From G963665085 sp963665085 (GTDB taxonomy: Bacteria; Bacteroidota; Bacteroidia; Bacteroidales; JAAAOM01): a stretch of DNA of 64,000 bases. Below are positions 7,489-16,468 of this stretch, piece after piece. How positions within the stretch are numbered: the stretch's first letter is position 1; each line of letters starts with the position of its first letter. Position numbers and translations under genes: made by a program. The notes below the pieces were generated by a model, which searched no databases, had not been told where the DNA came from, and worked only from the letters and a program-made list of their open reading frames with translations. The stretch spans positions 1,426,001 to 1,490,000 of the forward strand of contig CAXXXS010000001.1 in the NCBI GenBank assembly GCA_963665085.2. Reading direction: 5' to 3'.

Positions 7489-9429
7489 CTATTTCTTATA
7501 GTTCCTAGTTTGAACTTTAATATTCTCGTAAATTAAAGGCTCTTTATTTAATACAGGATCAGCATCTTCTCCTTTGTATTCCCACGCGCCTGCAAACATA
7601 TAGTTTGCATCATCACGTTTTGCTTCTCCTTCTTCTGTTTGATGTTCTTCGCGGAAGTGTCCACCACAAGATTCTTCACGTTGTAAAGCATCACGAGCCA
7701 TTAATTCTCCAATTTCGATAAAATCTGCTAATCTAGCAGCTTTTTCTAGTTCTGGATTAAATTCATTAGTTTCTCCTGTAATTCGTAAGTCTTTCCAGAA
7801 TTCTTCTTTGATTTGTTTGAAATCTTCAAGAGCTTTTTCAAGGCCTTCTTTATTACGTGCCATACCAACAAAATCCCAAAGTTTTAAACCAAATTTTTTA
7901 TGTAAGCTATCAACAGATTGAGTACCTTTTATACTCATCAGTTTATCTATTTTATCTTTAATAGCTTGTTCAGCTTCTTTAAATTCTGGAAGATCTGTTG
8001 CCATTCTTGGAGTCATAATCTCATCAGAAAGGTAATTTTGAATTGTATAAGGCAATACAAAATAACCATCAGCTAAACCTTGCATTAATGCTGAAGCACC
8101 AAGACGGTTAGCTCCGTGATCAGAGAAGTTTGCTTCACCAATAGCAAATAAACCAGGAATTGTTGTACTTAATTCGTAATCTACCCATATACCACCCATT
8201 GTGTAGTGAATTGCAGGGTAAATCATCATTGGAGTTTCATATGGATTATCGTCAACAATCTTTTCGTACATTTCGAAAAGGTTGCCGTAACGAGCTTCAA
8301 TAACATTTTTGCCTAATCGATTTATTGCATCAGAAAAATCAAGATAAACAGCAAGACCAGAACCAACACCGAAACCGGCATCGCAGCGTTCTTTTGCAGC
8401 TCTTGATGCAACATCACGAGGAACAAGGTTACCAAACGCTGGATATCTTCTTTCCAAATAGTAATCTCTATCTTCTTCTTTTAAATCTGTTGGTTTTAAT
8501 TTACCGGCACGAATTGCTTCTGCATCTTCTTTTTTCTTTGGAACCCAGATACGTCCGTCATTACGGAGACTTTCACTCATCAATGTAAGTTTAGATTGGA
8601 AGTCACCATGAACAGGAATACAGGTTGGGTGAATCTGAACAAATGCAGGATTTGCAAAACAAGCTCCTTTTTTATAGCATTGCCAAGCTGCACTACCATT
8701 AGAACCCATTGCATTAGTAGATAAGAAAAATGCATTTCCATATCCTCCTGTTGCAATAACAACAGCATGACCGAAATGACTTTCTAATTCACCAGTTACA
8801 AGATTACGTGTTACAATACCACGAGCTTTACCATCTACAACTACAAGATCAAGCATCTCGTGGCGAGCATACATTGTAACAGAACCTTTTTTTACCTGGC
8901 GGCTTAATGCACTATATGCACCAAGTAATAATTGTTGTCCGGTTTGACCACGAGCATAAAATGTACGGGATACCTGGGCACCACCAAAAGAACGGTTATC
9001 TAATAAACCGCCATATTCACGTGCAAAAGGAACACCTTGTGCAACACATTGGTCGATAATATCATTACTAACCTCAGCTAAACGGTGAACGTTTGCTTCA
9101 CGTGCACGGTAGTCACCACCCTTAATTGTATCATAAAATAATCTGTAAACACTGTCACCATCGTTTTGATAGTTTTTAGCAGCATTGATACCTCCTTGTG
9201 CTGCAATACTGTGAGCACGACGAGGACTATCCTGGTAGCAGAAGTTTTTAACATTAAATCCAAGTTCTCCTAATGAAGCAGCAGCGGCTCCACCTGCAAG
9301 ACCTGTTCCTACAACGATAATATCAAGCTTACGTTTGTTAGCTGGATTCACCAATCGCTGAGTTGATTTATATTTAGACCACTTCTCGGCCAATGGCCCT
9401 TCTGGTATTTTAGAATCTAAACTTGCCAT
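7489..9429 (-). CDS. sdhA: Succinate dehydrogenase/fumarate reductase flavoprotein subunit
   Basis: The 646-residue catalytic subunit interconverts succinate and fumarate. It has the dinucleotide-binding G-T-G-L-A-G-G-A-A-A motif near residue 41 and the H-S-I-A-A-Q-G-G-I-N segment in which His73 should carry covalent FAD. It also has the substrate-side segments H-P-T-C-I-P and G-A-N-R-L-G-A-S-A-L. Length fits the long Bacteroidota/epsilon-type subunit. It lies 24 bp after sdhC and before sdhB. No truncation or missing catalytic segment is apparent. Confidence 0.96.
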   Translation of the reverse strand: MASLDSKIPEGPLAEKWSKYKSTQRLVNPANKRKLDIIVVGTGLAGGAAAASLGELGFNVKNFCYQDSPRRAHSIAAQGGINAAKNYQNDGDSVYRLFYDTIKGGDYRAREANVHRLAEVSNDIIDQCVAQGVPFAREYGGLLDNRSFGGAQVSRTFYARGQTGQQLLLGAYSALSRQVKKGSVTMYARHEMLDLVVVDGKARGIVTRNLVTGELESHFGHAVVIATGGYGNAFFLSTNAMGSNGSAAWQCYKKGACFANPAFVQIHPTCIPVHGDFQSKLTLMSESLRNDGRIWVPKKKEDAEAIRAGKLKPTDLKEEDRDYYLERRYPAFGNLVPRDVASRAAKERCDAGFGVGSGLAVYLDFSDAINRLGKNVIEARYGNLFEMYEKIVDDNPYETPMMIYPAIHYTMGGIWVDYELSTTIPGLFAIGEANFSDHGANRLGASALMQGLADGYFVLPYTIQNYLSDEIMTPRMATDLPEFKEAEQAIKDKIDKLMSIKGTQSVDSLHKKFGLKLWDFVGMARNKEGLEKALEDFKQIKEEFWKDLRITGETNEFNPELEKAARLADFIEIGELMARDALQREESCGGHFREEHQTEEGEAKRDDANYMFAGAWEYKGEDADPVLNKEPLIYENIKVQTRNYKK

Positions 9430-9453
9430 CTTATTATATGTTTTCTAATTTTT

Positions 9454-10128
9454 TTATTTAATAAAGTAAAAGTAGATTGGAATGATCATAAATCCCAAAG
9501 GAATAATAATTGAGTAAATCACACCAATTGCTTTAATTGTTGGGGTATACGTTTTATGATTAATACCCAAAGTCTGGAAAGCTGATTGGAATCCATGATG
9601 AAGATGGAATGCCAGGATTACCATACAAACCAGGTAGAAAATTACAAAGCCAATCATTTGAAATCGTTGTTCAACTAACCATGCAAGATCATGAGAAGGT
9701 TTCTCATGAATCATTATTTCCGGTGCTTTTCCAAGAAATTTTGAACCTACATAAAAATCAGCAATGTGTAATACCAAAAATACGATAATGATAACAGCTG
9801 TGTGAAACATGTACTTTGAGAAGAACGATGTTTGTGAGTTGTTTGTAATTTTATATCCTACATTACCTCTTGAAACTTTGTTTTGAACAACCAAAACAAG
9901 ACCATAGATCATGTGGATAAAAAATCCACCAAACAGAACTACCTCAAAAACCTTAATAACCGGATTTGTAGCCATAAAATGGGCTGCAATGTTAAACGGT
10001 TCGGAGGTTTTTGCAAAAACCAACAATAAATTAATCCCCAAGTGTACAACCAGAAATGCTAAAAGAAACAATCCAGCCAACGACATGATTAATTTTTTTC
10101 CAATCGATGAACTAAAAAACTTGCTCAT
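9454..10128 (-). CDS. sdhC: Succinate dehydrogenase/fumarate reductase cytochrome b subunit
   Basis: The 224-residue membrane anchor has five predicted membrane helices with several His residues suited to ligating two haems b (for example within V-V-H-L-G, F-I-H-M-I, F-H-T-A, V-L-H-I-A and F-H-L-H-H-G). This is the single-subunit di-haem (type B) anchor, which exchanges electrons with menaquinone. It is the first gene of the operon; the start at 10128 is followed directly by an amphipathic N-terminus and the first helix. A well-matched promoter lies about 120 bp upstream. Confidence 0.93.
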   Translation of the reverse strand: MSKFFSSSIGKKLIMSLAGLFLLAFLVVHLGINLLLVFAKTSEPFNIAAHFMATNPVIKVFEVVLFGGFFIHMIYGLVLVVQNKVSRGNVGYKITNNSQTSFFSKYMFHTAVIIIVFLVLHIADFYVGSKFLGKAPEIMIHEKPSHDLAWLVEQRFQMIGFVIFYLVCMVILAFHLHHGFQSAFQTLGINHKTYTPTIKAIGVIYSIIIPLGFMIIPIYFYFIK

Positions 10129-10245
10129 AATTTTATATTTAACAATAGTTACTTAATTTGCGTTTTTACTTTTTTATAAAAGAACTTGATTAAAGGAATT
10201 CCTCGTCTTGGTTAGAACGAGAATAAGTCGATTATTAAAGGGGGT

Positions 10246-10278
10246 CAAATTTACTTTTTTGCGGGGGATTACCAAAAA
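10246..10278 (-). promoter_or_regulatory. Bacteroidota-type promoter of sdhCAB
   Basis: On the minus strand a -33 element TTTTTG (10273-10278) and a -7 element TAAATTTG (10246-10253) are separated by exactly 19 bp. This matches the Bacteroidota sigma-A consensus TTTG-N19-TAnnTTTG. It predicts a leader of roughly 110 nt before sdhC. Confidence 0.75.
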
Positions 10279-10318
10279 CGAAAAATACATTTTATATTAT
10301 TTATATTAAGTCTAAGAT

Positions 10319-11614
10319 ATGAAGAATTGGAATATTTCTAAAGAATTATTTTCTAAAAACAGGAAGAAGGTTATTTCTCAAATTGAAAAAGGTTCAATTG
10401 TAGTGGTTCCTTCTAATGATCAGATGTATAGAAATGGGGATCAGTACTTTCCTTATCGACCGAGTTCAGATTTGTTTTATTTAACCGGGATTTATCAGGA
10501 GAAAACCATTTTAGTATTGTGTCCGGATCATCACGATAAAAAATACAGGGAAGCTTTGTTTATAATCCATGCGAACGAGTTATTAGAGACCTGGGAAGGA
10601 CATAAACTAACTAAAAAAGAAGCATCGGAGATTTCAGGAATAGAAAATATTTATTTCCTGGAAGATTTTGATTCGTTTATTCAGAATCTGATGTACAACT
10701 TTGGAAAGGTTTATATTAATGTCCAGGAAAATTTAAAATTTCCTCCTATTGTTGAAAGTGCAGAGATTAAAATGCTCAATGCTTTAAAAACAAAGTATCC
10801 GCTTTACGAATACAAAAGATTATCCCCAATCTTAAAAACATTAAGGATTGTTAAAGAATCAGAAGAACTTGATTTAATTAAAAAAGCGTGCGAAATTACC
10901 GGAGAGGGTTTTCAAAGAGTTCTTTCTAATATTAAACCAGGTATGTTTGAATATGAGATTGAAGCAGACCTTAATTATGAATTTACAAGGAAAGGAGCAG
11001 GGGGACATGCATTTCCTCCTATAGTTGCTTCAGGAAAGAATGCTGTTTGTCTACATTATGTTGACAATAATGATGAGGTAAAAGATGGAGAGCTGGTTTT
11101 GATGGATTTCGGCGCTGAGGTTGCCAATTATGCCGCTGATTGTTCACGGACATTTCCTGCAAACGGAAAATTTTCTCCACGTCAACTTGATTTATACAAC
11201 GCAACTCTTCGGGTATTTAAATATGCAAGAAGCCTGATGGTACCAGGAGCAACTATAAATGGATTACATAAAAAAGTATGTGAAAAGTGGCAGGAAGAGC
11301 ATATTAAACTAGGTTTATATACAAAAGAAGAAGCTGAGAAATCAGAAAAACCTTTATGGTTTAAATATTATATGCATGGAACAATGCATCCGGTAGGGCT
11401 AGATGTACACGATGTTGGAACAAATAAAGACGAAGCATTTGTTCCAGGAATGGTTTTAACTTGTGAACCGGGAATCTATATTGCTGAAGAAGGAATTGGA
11501 ATTCGTATAGAAGATGATATTTTAATTACAAAAGATGGAAATATAGATTTGATGGAACATATTCCTCTTGAACCAGAAGAATTAGAAGCATTAATTCAAA
11601 AAGCAAAAAAATGA
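10319..11614 (+). CDS. pepP: Xaa-Pro aminopeptidase (peptidase family M24B)
   Basis: A 431-residue aminopeptidase P, which removes N-terminal residues preceding proline. The N-terminal creatinase-like domain (about 1-175) is followed by the pita-bread catalytic domain. The dinuclear metal ligands are visible: Asp263 in M-D-F-G-A-E, Asp274 in Y-A-A-D-C-S-R-T, His in H-P-V-G-L-D-V-H-D near 365, Glu in C-E-P-G-I-Y near 390 and Glu in R-I-E-D-D near 404. No signal peptide is present, so it is cytoplasmic. Its stop overlaps the ATG of the hydrolase gene by four bases (ATGA), indicating coupled translation. Confidence 0.95.
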   Translation: MKNWNISKELFSKNRKKVISQIEKGSIVVVPSNDQMYRNGDQYFPYRPSSDLFYLTGIYQEKTILVLCPDHHDKKYREALFIIHANELLETWEGHKLTKKEASEISGIENIYFLEDFDSFIQNLMYNFGKVYINVQENLKFPPIVESAEIKMLNALKTKYPLYEYKRLSPILKTLRIVKESEELDLIKKACEITGEGFQRVLSNIKPGMFEYEIEADLNYEFTRKGAGGHAFPPIVASGKNAVCLHYVDNNDEVKDGELVLMDFGAEVANYAADCSRTFPANGKFSPRQLDLYNATLRVFKYARSLMVPGATINGLHKKVCEKWQEEHIKLGLYTKEEAEKSEKPLWFKYYMHGTMHPVGLDVHDVGTNKDEAFVPGMVLTCEPGIYIAEEGIGIRIEDDILITKDGNIDLMEHIPLEPEELEALIQKAKK

Positions 11615-12402
11615 TCGGTTTTTTAGATATCACTGAAGGAAAAGTTCGCTTCAAAGTAGAAGGAGAAGGAACATCAATAGTTTTTTTACACGGTTATCTA
11701 GAGTCATTTGATGTTTGGGAAATTTTTTCAGAAGAACTGGCAAAAAATTATCAGGTCATATTAATTGATTTACCTGGCCATGGGCAATCTGAATTTTTTG
11801 GAGATGTGGCAAGTATGGATATCATGGCTGGAGCTGTTAAGTCTGTGCTTGATCATTTATCAGTTGAGAAATGTTTTTTGATAGGTCATTCAATGGGCGG
11901 ATATGCTACGTTGGCATTTGCTGATAAATTCCCTGATAGACTTTTCGGATTGTGTCTTTTCCATTCATCACCATTTGCTGATGCTGAAGAGAAAAAAGAG
12001 GCACGACAACGAGAAGTCGATCTTGTTAAGCAGGGCAAAAAAGATTTAATTATTAAGGCTAATATCCCAAAACTTTTTGCAACTGATAACCTGGATAAAT
12101 TCAAGGAAGAATTTGAAAAATCAAAAAGCATTGCTTTAAGTATTGCTGATGACGGAGTTATTTCTGCGCTAAAAGGAATGATGCAACGATCGGAGAGATT
12201 AAATACTCTTGATAATGATTTACCAAAACTTTTTATTCTAGGGGCAAAAGATAATTACATACCAGTTGAAAAAATGTCTCCGGTTCTTGATAATAGGAAG
12301 AATGGAAAATTAGTTGTTTTAAAAGAATCAGGACATATGGGATTTGTGGAGGAGAAAGAGAAGGCTTTGAAGATTATCGAGGAATTTTTAGAAGATCTTT
12401 AA
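11611..12402 (+). CDS. Alpha/beta hydrolase
   Basis: A 263-residue alpha/beta-fold hydrolase. The nucleophile elbow G-H-S-M-G-G places Ser at residue 94. The likely acid lies in G-A-K-D-N-Y near 225 and the catalytic His in S-G-H-M-G-F near 247. The oxyanion segment F-L-H-G-Y-L is at about 25-30. It is translationally coupled to the aminopeptidase gene through a 4-bp overlap. No signal peptide is seen. The substrate cannot be assigned; small esters or amides are possible. Confidence 0.88.
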   Translation: MIGFLDITEGKVRFKVEGEGTSIVFLHGYLESFDVWEIFSEELAKNYQVILIDLPGHGQSEFFGDVASMDIMAGAVKSVLDHLSVEKCFLIGHSMGGYATLAFADKFPDRLFGLCLFHSSPFADAEEKKEARQREVDLVKQGKKDLIIKANIPKLFATDNLDKFKEEFEKSKSIALSIADDGVISALKGMMQRSERLNTLDNDLPKLFILGAKDNYIPVEKMSPVLDNRKNGKLVVLKESGHMGFVEEKEKALKIIEEFLEDL

Positions 12403-12454
12403 CCGCAGAGAGCGCGGAGAAACGCGGAGGAATTTCTCTGTGAAACTCCGCGTT
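12400..12454. repeat. GC-rich interspersed repeat with hairpin
   Basis: Just after the hydrolase stop is a purine-rich stretch of the type AACCGCAGAGAGCGCGGAG. AACGCGGAG (12421-12429) pairs with CTCCGCGTT (12446-12454). The sequence belongs to the same degenerate family as the element at 15181-15246. It may end the pepP transcript but lacks a T tail. Confidence 0.6.
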
Positions 12455-12499
12455 CACTGAGGTTTCATAAACTAAATAAAAACAAAATCAAATTACTAC

Positions 12500-12531
12500 T
12501 TGTTTTTTTCAAAAAAACTGCTTTAACTTTA
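12500..12531 (+). promoter_or_regulatory. Candidate promoter of the thiamine operon
   Basis: TTG (12500-12502) and TAACTTTA (12524-12531) are spaced by 21 bp and lie immediately before the riboswitch. The -7 element differs from TAnnTTTG only in its last base. The start point would place the full aptamer in the leader. Confidence 0.4.
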
Positions 12532-12535
12532 CACC

Positions 12536-12640
12536 GTCTTTTGGGGGTGCCTTTCCCGTTAAGATTATTTAACAGGATGAAATGAAGGCTGAGATCATAC
12601 CCTTAAACCTGATCCGGGTAATGCCGGCGTAGGAAGTTTG
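12536..12640 (+). ncRNA. TPP riboswitch (THI element)
   Basis: The leader shows the conserved thiamine pyrophosphate aptamer: GGGGGTGCC near 12543, CTGAGA at 12589-12594 followed by ATCATACCC, and then ACCTGATCCGGGTAATGCC with GGCGTAGGAAG ending near 12636. Ligand binding should repress the downstream receptor, transporter and kinase genes, all of which fit thiamine salvage. A hairpin with a T-rich tail follows and can serve as the expression platform. Confidence 0.95.
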
Positions 12641-12650
12641 ATCAACATAC

Positions 12651-12701
12651 TCCATACAGATTTTTTTATCAGTCAGCTGACTGACGATTTGTATGTTTAA
12701 T
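12651..12701 (+). terminator. Riboswitch expression-platform hairpin
   Basis: CATACAGAT near 12653 can pair with ATTTGTATG near 12687 (one G-U pair). They enclose the perfect palindrome TCAGTCAGCTGACTGA at 12669-12684, and a T-rich run (TTTAATTTTT) follows. This is consistent with a regulated terminator between the aptamer and the receptor gene. Confidence 0.6.
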
Positions 12702-12720
12702 TTTTAAATGGTTTTTTACT

Positions 12721-15177
12721 ATGAAAAAGACAATTTTATTTTTTGTCGCACAATTTGTGTTATGGTCCCTCTTTGCACAAAATCAACAACTATCTATTAA
12801 AGGAAAAATTTTAGATGAATCTGGCAGTCCACTTCCCGGGGCCTCAGTATTTCTTGAAAACACATCTATTGGATCAGTCTCAGACTCAAATGGCTCCTAC
12901 GAGCTGCAAGTTATTGAAAAAGGAAATTATGTTATTGGTGTTGAGTTTCTGGGATATAAGAGTTTTCGCGAGTCTATTAACGTTGAAACTAATTTTTCTA
13001 TCTTGAATGTAACACTCACAGAAGAAGATATTTTACTTGAGGAAGTCACTGTTGAGGCTATTCGCGCTGGAGAATCAACTCCATTTGCATATTCAAATCT
13101 AAAAGCAGATGAACTCAAAGAGATTTCTCAGGTGGCCGATATTCCTTATCTGCTGGAATTAACACCATCTGTTGTTGCTACATCAGAAACCGGAACTGGG
13201 ATTGGTTATACAGGTGTCCGGATTCGTGGAACCAGTGAAAGCAGAATTAATATTACGATTAATGGTGTGCCTCTGAACGATGCAGAATCCCTTGGGGCAT
13301 TCTGGGTTAACCTTCCTGATTTTTCATCTTCGGTAAATGATGTCCAGATTCAACGTGGTGTGGGAACTTCATCAAATGGCTCATCAGCATTTGGAGCTAC
13401 AATCAATTTTAAAACGAATAACCTTTCTCGTGATCCTCATGCAGAGATATATTCAACTTTTGGATCGTTTAATACTTTTAAACGGTCAATTTCTTCAGGG
13501 ACAGGATTAATTAAGGAAAAATTTGCTTTTGATATGCGTGTAAGCAAGATAACTTCAGATGGGTATATCAAAAGAGCATTTGTTGATCATACCTCAACCT
13601 ATTTGTCTGGTGGATATTTTGGAGAAAAAACCGTTGTAAAAGCAAGTGTTTTATTAGGAGATCAACGTACAGGTATCTCGTGGTGGGGAACACCTGTGGA
13701 GATACTAGATATAGACAGAACTTATAATCCGGCAGGAAAATATATTGATGACAATGGTGAAACTCAGTTCTATGATGGACAAACAGATAATTATAAACAG
13801 AATCATTATCAATTATCATTGTCGCATGTTTTTAATAAAAATCTGAACATGAATGCTACATTTCATACAACAACCGGTGAAGGATATTATGAACAATATA
13901 TTCCTGAGTTTGATGACTGGGATAGTCCGAATTTATTTACAGATTATGGTCTAAGCCCTATTTATATTGGAAATGATACAATAACCGAGACGGATATGAT
14001 TCGTCAAAAATGGATGGAAAATATTTTTTATGGAGGAATTTTTTCCTTGAATTATTCTAAAGAAAACATAGAATTATCATTTGGGGCATCAGTAAACAGA
14101 TATGAAGGGGATCATTTTGGAAATATTCTTTGGACAAAAGTTAACTCAGGAATTCCCAAAGACTATGAGTGGTATAGAAATCAGGCAGAGAAAACAGATA
14201 TAAGCGGTTTCTTAAAAGCAAACTGGTTTGTAACAGAGCAACTAAATATTTATGCTGATGTTCAACAGCGTTTTTTGAATTATATGATGGAAGGTCCTGA
14301 CGATGATGGTGTCCTCCTTGATCAAGAACATGATTATTCATTTTTTAATCCAAAATTTGGAATTCTTTTCCAGATATCAGATAACTCAAAAGCATATCTT
14401 TCTTATGCATTATCTCACAGGGAACCAACAAGGGCTGATCTAAAAGATGCAGTAAAAGGTTCTTCTGAAAATAATGTTAAATATCCTCAGCCGGAAGCAT
14501 TGCATGATTATGAATTGGGTTATTCATACCAGGGAAAAACACTTGCAGGTGGAATTAATATATACTACATGAATTATATCGATCAGCTTGTGTTAACAGG
14601 AGAGTTAAGTGATGCAGGATATCCGCTTATGACAAATGTTCCAAAAAGTTATCGTGCCGGAGTTGAACTAATGGGAGGTGTGAAGTTATTTAACAAAATC
14701 GAGTGGCAGGCAAACATGACACTATCAAGTAACAAAATTGTAGACTATGTTGAAATAGCTGATGCCTACGATGAGAATTGGGACTATTATAGTGCTACAA
14801 TAGAATATGGTAATTCAAATATTTCTTATTCGCCAGAGATAGTTGCCGGATCTATTTTAAACTACAATTTCAATAAAGATTTAACCATCAGTTTTATTAG
14901 TAAATATGTAGGAGAGCAGTATTTTGACAATACATCCAGTAACGATCGAAAAATTGATCCTTATTTTCTTCAAAATGCCAGTATAGATTATCAAAAAGAT
15001 ATAAAAAGCTGTGGTAAGCTAATCGTTAAATTTATGGTGAATAATCTGTTAGATACAAAATATTCAAACAATGCTTACGGTGGATATTGGCTCGAACAAG
15101 GTAACGATGTTACCTGGGCTTATTATTATCCGCAGGCAGGAAGACATTTTATGGTTACTTTAGGGTTAGAATTTTAA
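12721..15177 (+). CDS. TonB-dependent receptor, probable thiamine transporter
   Basis: An 818-residue outer-membrane receptor. A signal peptide (cleavage near F-A-Q at about 20) is followed by a carboxypeptidase-regulatory-like beta-sandwich (about 22-110), a plug domain (about 115-230, with V-R-I-R-G-T-S and G-V-G-T-S-S-N-G) and a 22-strand barrel ending in the typical aromatic terminus L-G-L-E-F. The TPP riboswitch directly upstream and the PnuT and thiamine pyrophosphokinase genes downstream identify thiamine or a phosphate ester as the likely substrate, imported with TonB energy. There is no SusD partner. The specificity is inferred from context. Confidence 0.9.
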   Translation: MKKTILFFVAQFVLWSLFAQNQQLSIKGKILDESGSPLPGASVFLENTSIGSVSDSNGSYELQVIEKGNYVIGVEFLGYKSFRESINVETNFSILNVTLTEEDILLEEVTVEAIRAGESTPFAYSNLKADELKEISQVADIPYLLELTPSVVATSETGTGIGYTGVRIRGTSESRINITINGVPLNDAESLGAFWVNLPDFSSSVNDVQIQRGVGTSSNGSSAFGATINFKTNNLSRDPHAEIYSTFGSFNTFKRSISSGTGLIKEKFAFDMRVSKITSDGYIKRAFVDHTSTYLSGGYFGEKTVVKASVLLGDQRTGISWWGTPVEILDIDRTYNPAGKYIDDNGETQFYDGQTDNYKQNHYQLSLSHVFNKNLNMNATFHTTTGEGYYEQYIPEFDDWDSPNLFTDYGLSPIYIGNDTITETDMIRQKWMENIFYGGIFSLNYSKENIELSFGASVNRYEGDHFGNILWTKVNSGIPKDYEWYRNQAEKTDISGFLKANWFVTEQLNIYADVQQRFLNYMMEGPDDDGVLLDQEHDYSFFNPKFGILFQISDNSKAYLSYALSHREPTRADLKDAVKGSSENNVKYPQPEALHDYELGYSYQGKTLAGGINIYYMNYIDQLVLTGELSDAGYPLMTNVPKSYRAGVELMGGVKLFNKIEWQANMTLSSNKIVDYVEIADAYDENWDYYSATIEYGNSNISYSPEIVAGSILNYNFNKDLTISFISKYVGEQYFDNTSSNDRKIDPYFLQNASIDYQKDIKSCGKLIVKFMVNNLLDTKYSNNAYGGYWLEQGNDVTWAYYYPQAGRHFMVTLGLEF

Positions 15178-15180
15178 TAG

Positions 15181-15246
15181 CTTTGCGTTCCTTTGTGCTC
15201 TTTGCGGTTTAAGAGATTAACCACGAAGGGCGCAAAGAACACAAAG
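15181..15246. repeat. Imperfect inverted repeat inside the thiamine operon
   Basis: The left half (15181-15212, CTTTGCG...GCGGTTTAA) is an imperfect reverse complement of the right half (15217-15246, TTAACCACGAAGG...CACAAAG), separated by GAGA. It would form a long hairpin between the receptor and pnuT. Sequence style matches the element at 12400-12454, so both appear to be copies of one repeat family flanking the receptor gene. Confidence 0.65.
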
Positions 15247-15260
15247 TAAGAGAATGGAAA

Positions 15261-15854
15261 ATGATTGAATATATATCATCACATTGGGTAGAAATTTTTG
15301 GAGTTATTTCCGGACTGCTCTTTATTTACTTTGAAATTAAAGCGAGTATTTGGTTATGGCCAATCAGCATTATTAGTGCAGCCGCTTATATTATAATTTT
15401 TTATACTTCAAAGTTTTATGCTGATATGGGGCTGCAAGTCTATTTTTTAATTGTAGGGATTTATGGTTGGATTCACTGGTTGCGAGGGAAGAGTAATAAC
15501 CAAAAAGAAGAATTACCCATTGCTAATACAACAAGAAATCATGTATTGATTCTTTCAGTTATTACGGTTGTACTATTTTTTTTAATTAAATATATTTTAT
15601 CAGAATTTACAGATTCGCCCTTACCCGGATGGGATTCGTTTACCACTTCATTAAGTATAACAGGAACATGGATGCTAGCCAGAAAGATAATAGAACAGTG
15701 GTGGGTATGGGTGGTTGTCAATTTTGTATCTTTATCGCTTTACATATACAAAGGCCTTTATCCAACAGCATTTTTATATTTTGTGTATGGTATAATGGCG
15801 ATTTACGGATATTTTGAATGGAGAAAATTACAGAGAAATCAGTTGATAAGATAA
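15261..15854 (+). CDS. pnuT: Thiamine transporter of the PnuC family (PnuT)
   Basis: A 197-residue inner-membrane protein with about seven membrane helices. PnuC-family marks include W-L-W-P-I-S-I, Y-G-W-I-H-W and the aromatic-rich E-Q-W-W-V-W-V-V-V-N segment. PnuC relatives move vitamins by facilitated diffusion, with trapping by phosphorylation. In this riboswitch-controlled operon the cargo should be thiamine, trapped by the kinase encoded next. The gene overlaps the kinase gene by 37 bp in another frame, indicating translational coupling. A hairpin-forming repeat precedes it. Confidence 0.92.
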   Translation: MIEYISSHWVEIFGVISGLLFIYFEIKASIWLWPISIISAAAYIIIFYTSKFYADMGLQVYFLIVGIYGWIHWLRGKSNNQKEELPIANTTRNHVLILSVITVVLFFLIKYILSEFTDSPLPGWDSFTTSLSITGTWMLARKIIEQWWVWVVVNFVSLSLYIYKGLYPTAFLYFVYGIMAIYGYFEWRKLQRNQLIR

Positions 15855-16468
15855 AATCAGCAGTAATTGTAGCGAATGGTAAATTCCCGGTTCACCCAAT
15901 TCCCTTGCAAAAGTTGCATTCAGCAGGATTTATTATTGCATGTGATGGGGCAGTAAAAAAACTGGTCGATAAAAAAATAACTCCAGATATTATTATAGGT
16001 GATCTGGATTCAATTTCAAAAAAACTAAAAAAGCGCTTTACAGATAGGATAATAGAAGATCATGATCAACTAACAAACGATCTTACAAAATCAGTCACCT
16101 GGGCAAAAAATAAAGGTTTCGAAAAAGTTACAATATTAAGCGCGACCGGGAAACGGGAAGATCATACTCTTGGGAATATTTCTCTGATGTATAGTTACTC
16201 ACGAATGTTGGAGGTAGAGATGATAACAAATAAAGGTGTATTTAAACCAATACGCAAAACAACCACTTTCGATTGCAGTGAGGGACAGCAAATCTCAATT
16301 TTTTCAAATCGGCCAGAATTAAAAATAAATTCGGAAGGATTGAAATATCCGTTAGAAGAACTTCAACTTAGGGAACTTTGGATGGGAACATTAAATGAAG
16401 CCCTTGGAAACAAGTTTACGCTTGAGTTTAAGGATGGGGAAATAATTGTATTTTTTAGTTTTGATTAG
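15818..16468 (+). CDS. thiN: Thiamine pyrophosphokinase
   Basis: This 216-residue enzyme transfers pyrophosphate from ATP to thiamine, giving thiamine pyrophosphate. Family motifs are G-D-L-D-S-I-S near residue 62 and D-Q-L-T-N-D-L-T-K-S near 85, which bind Mg-ATP, and the S-A-T-G-K-R-E-D-H-T-L-G-N segment near 110. The protein starts inside the end of pnuT (37-bp overlap). The catalytic domain begins at about residue 13, so the annotated ATG is suitable. Together with the TonB receptor and PnuT it completes a thiamine uptake and activation route under one TPP riboswitch. Confidence 0.94.
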   Translation: MEKITEKSVDKIKSAVIVANGKFPVHPIPLQKLHSAGFIIACDGAVKKLVDKKITPDIIIGDLDSISKKLKKRFTDRIIEDHDQLTNDLTKSVTWAKNKGFEKVTILSATGKREDHTLGNISLMYSYSRMLEVEMITNKGVFKPIRKTTTFDCSEGQQISIFSNRPELKINSEGLKYPLEELQLRELWMGTLNEALGNKFTLEFKDGEIIVFFSFD

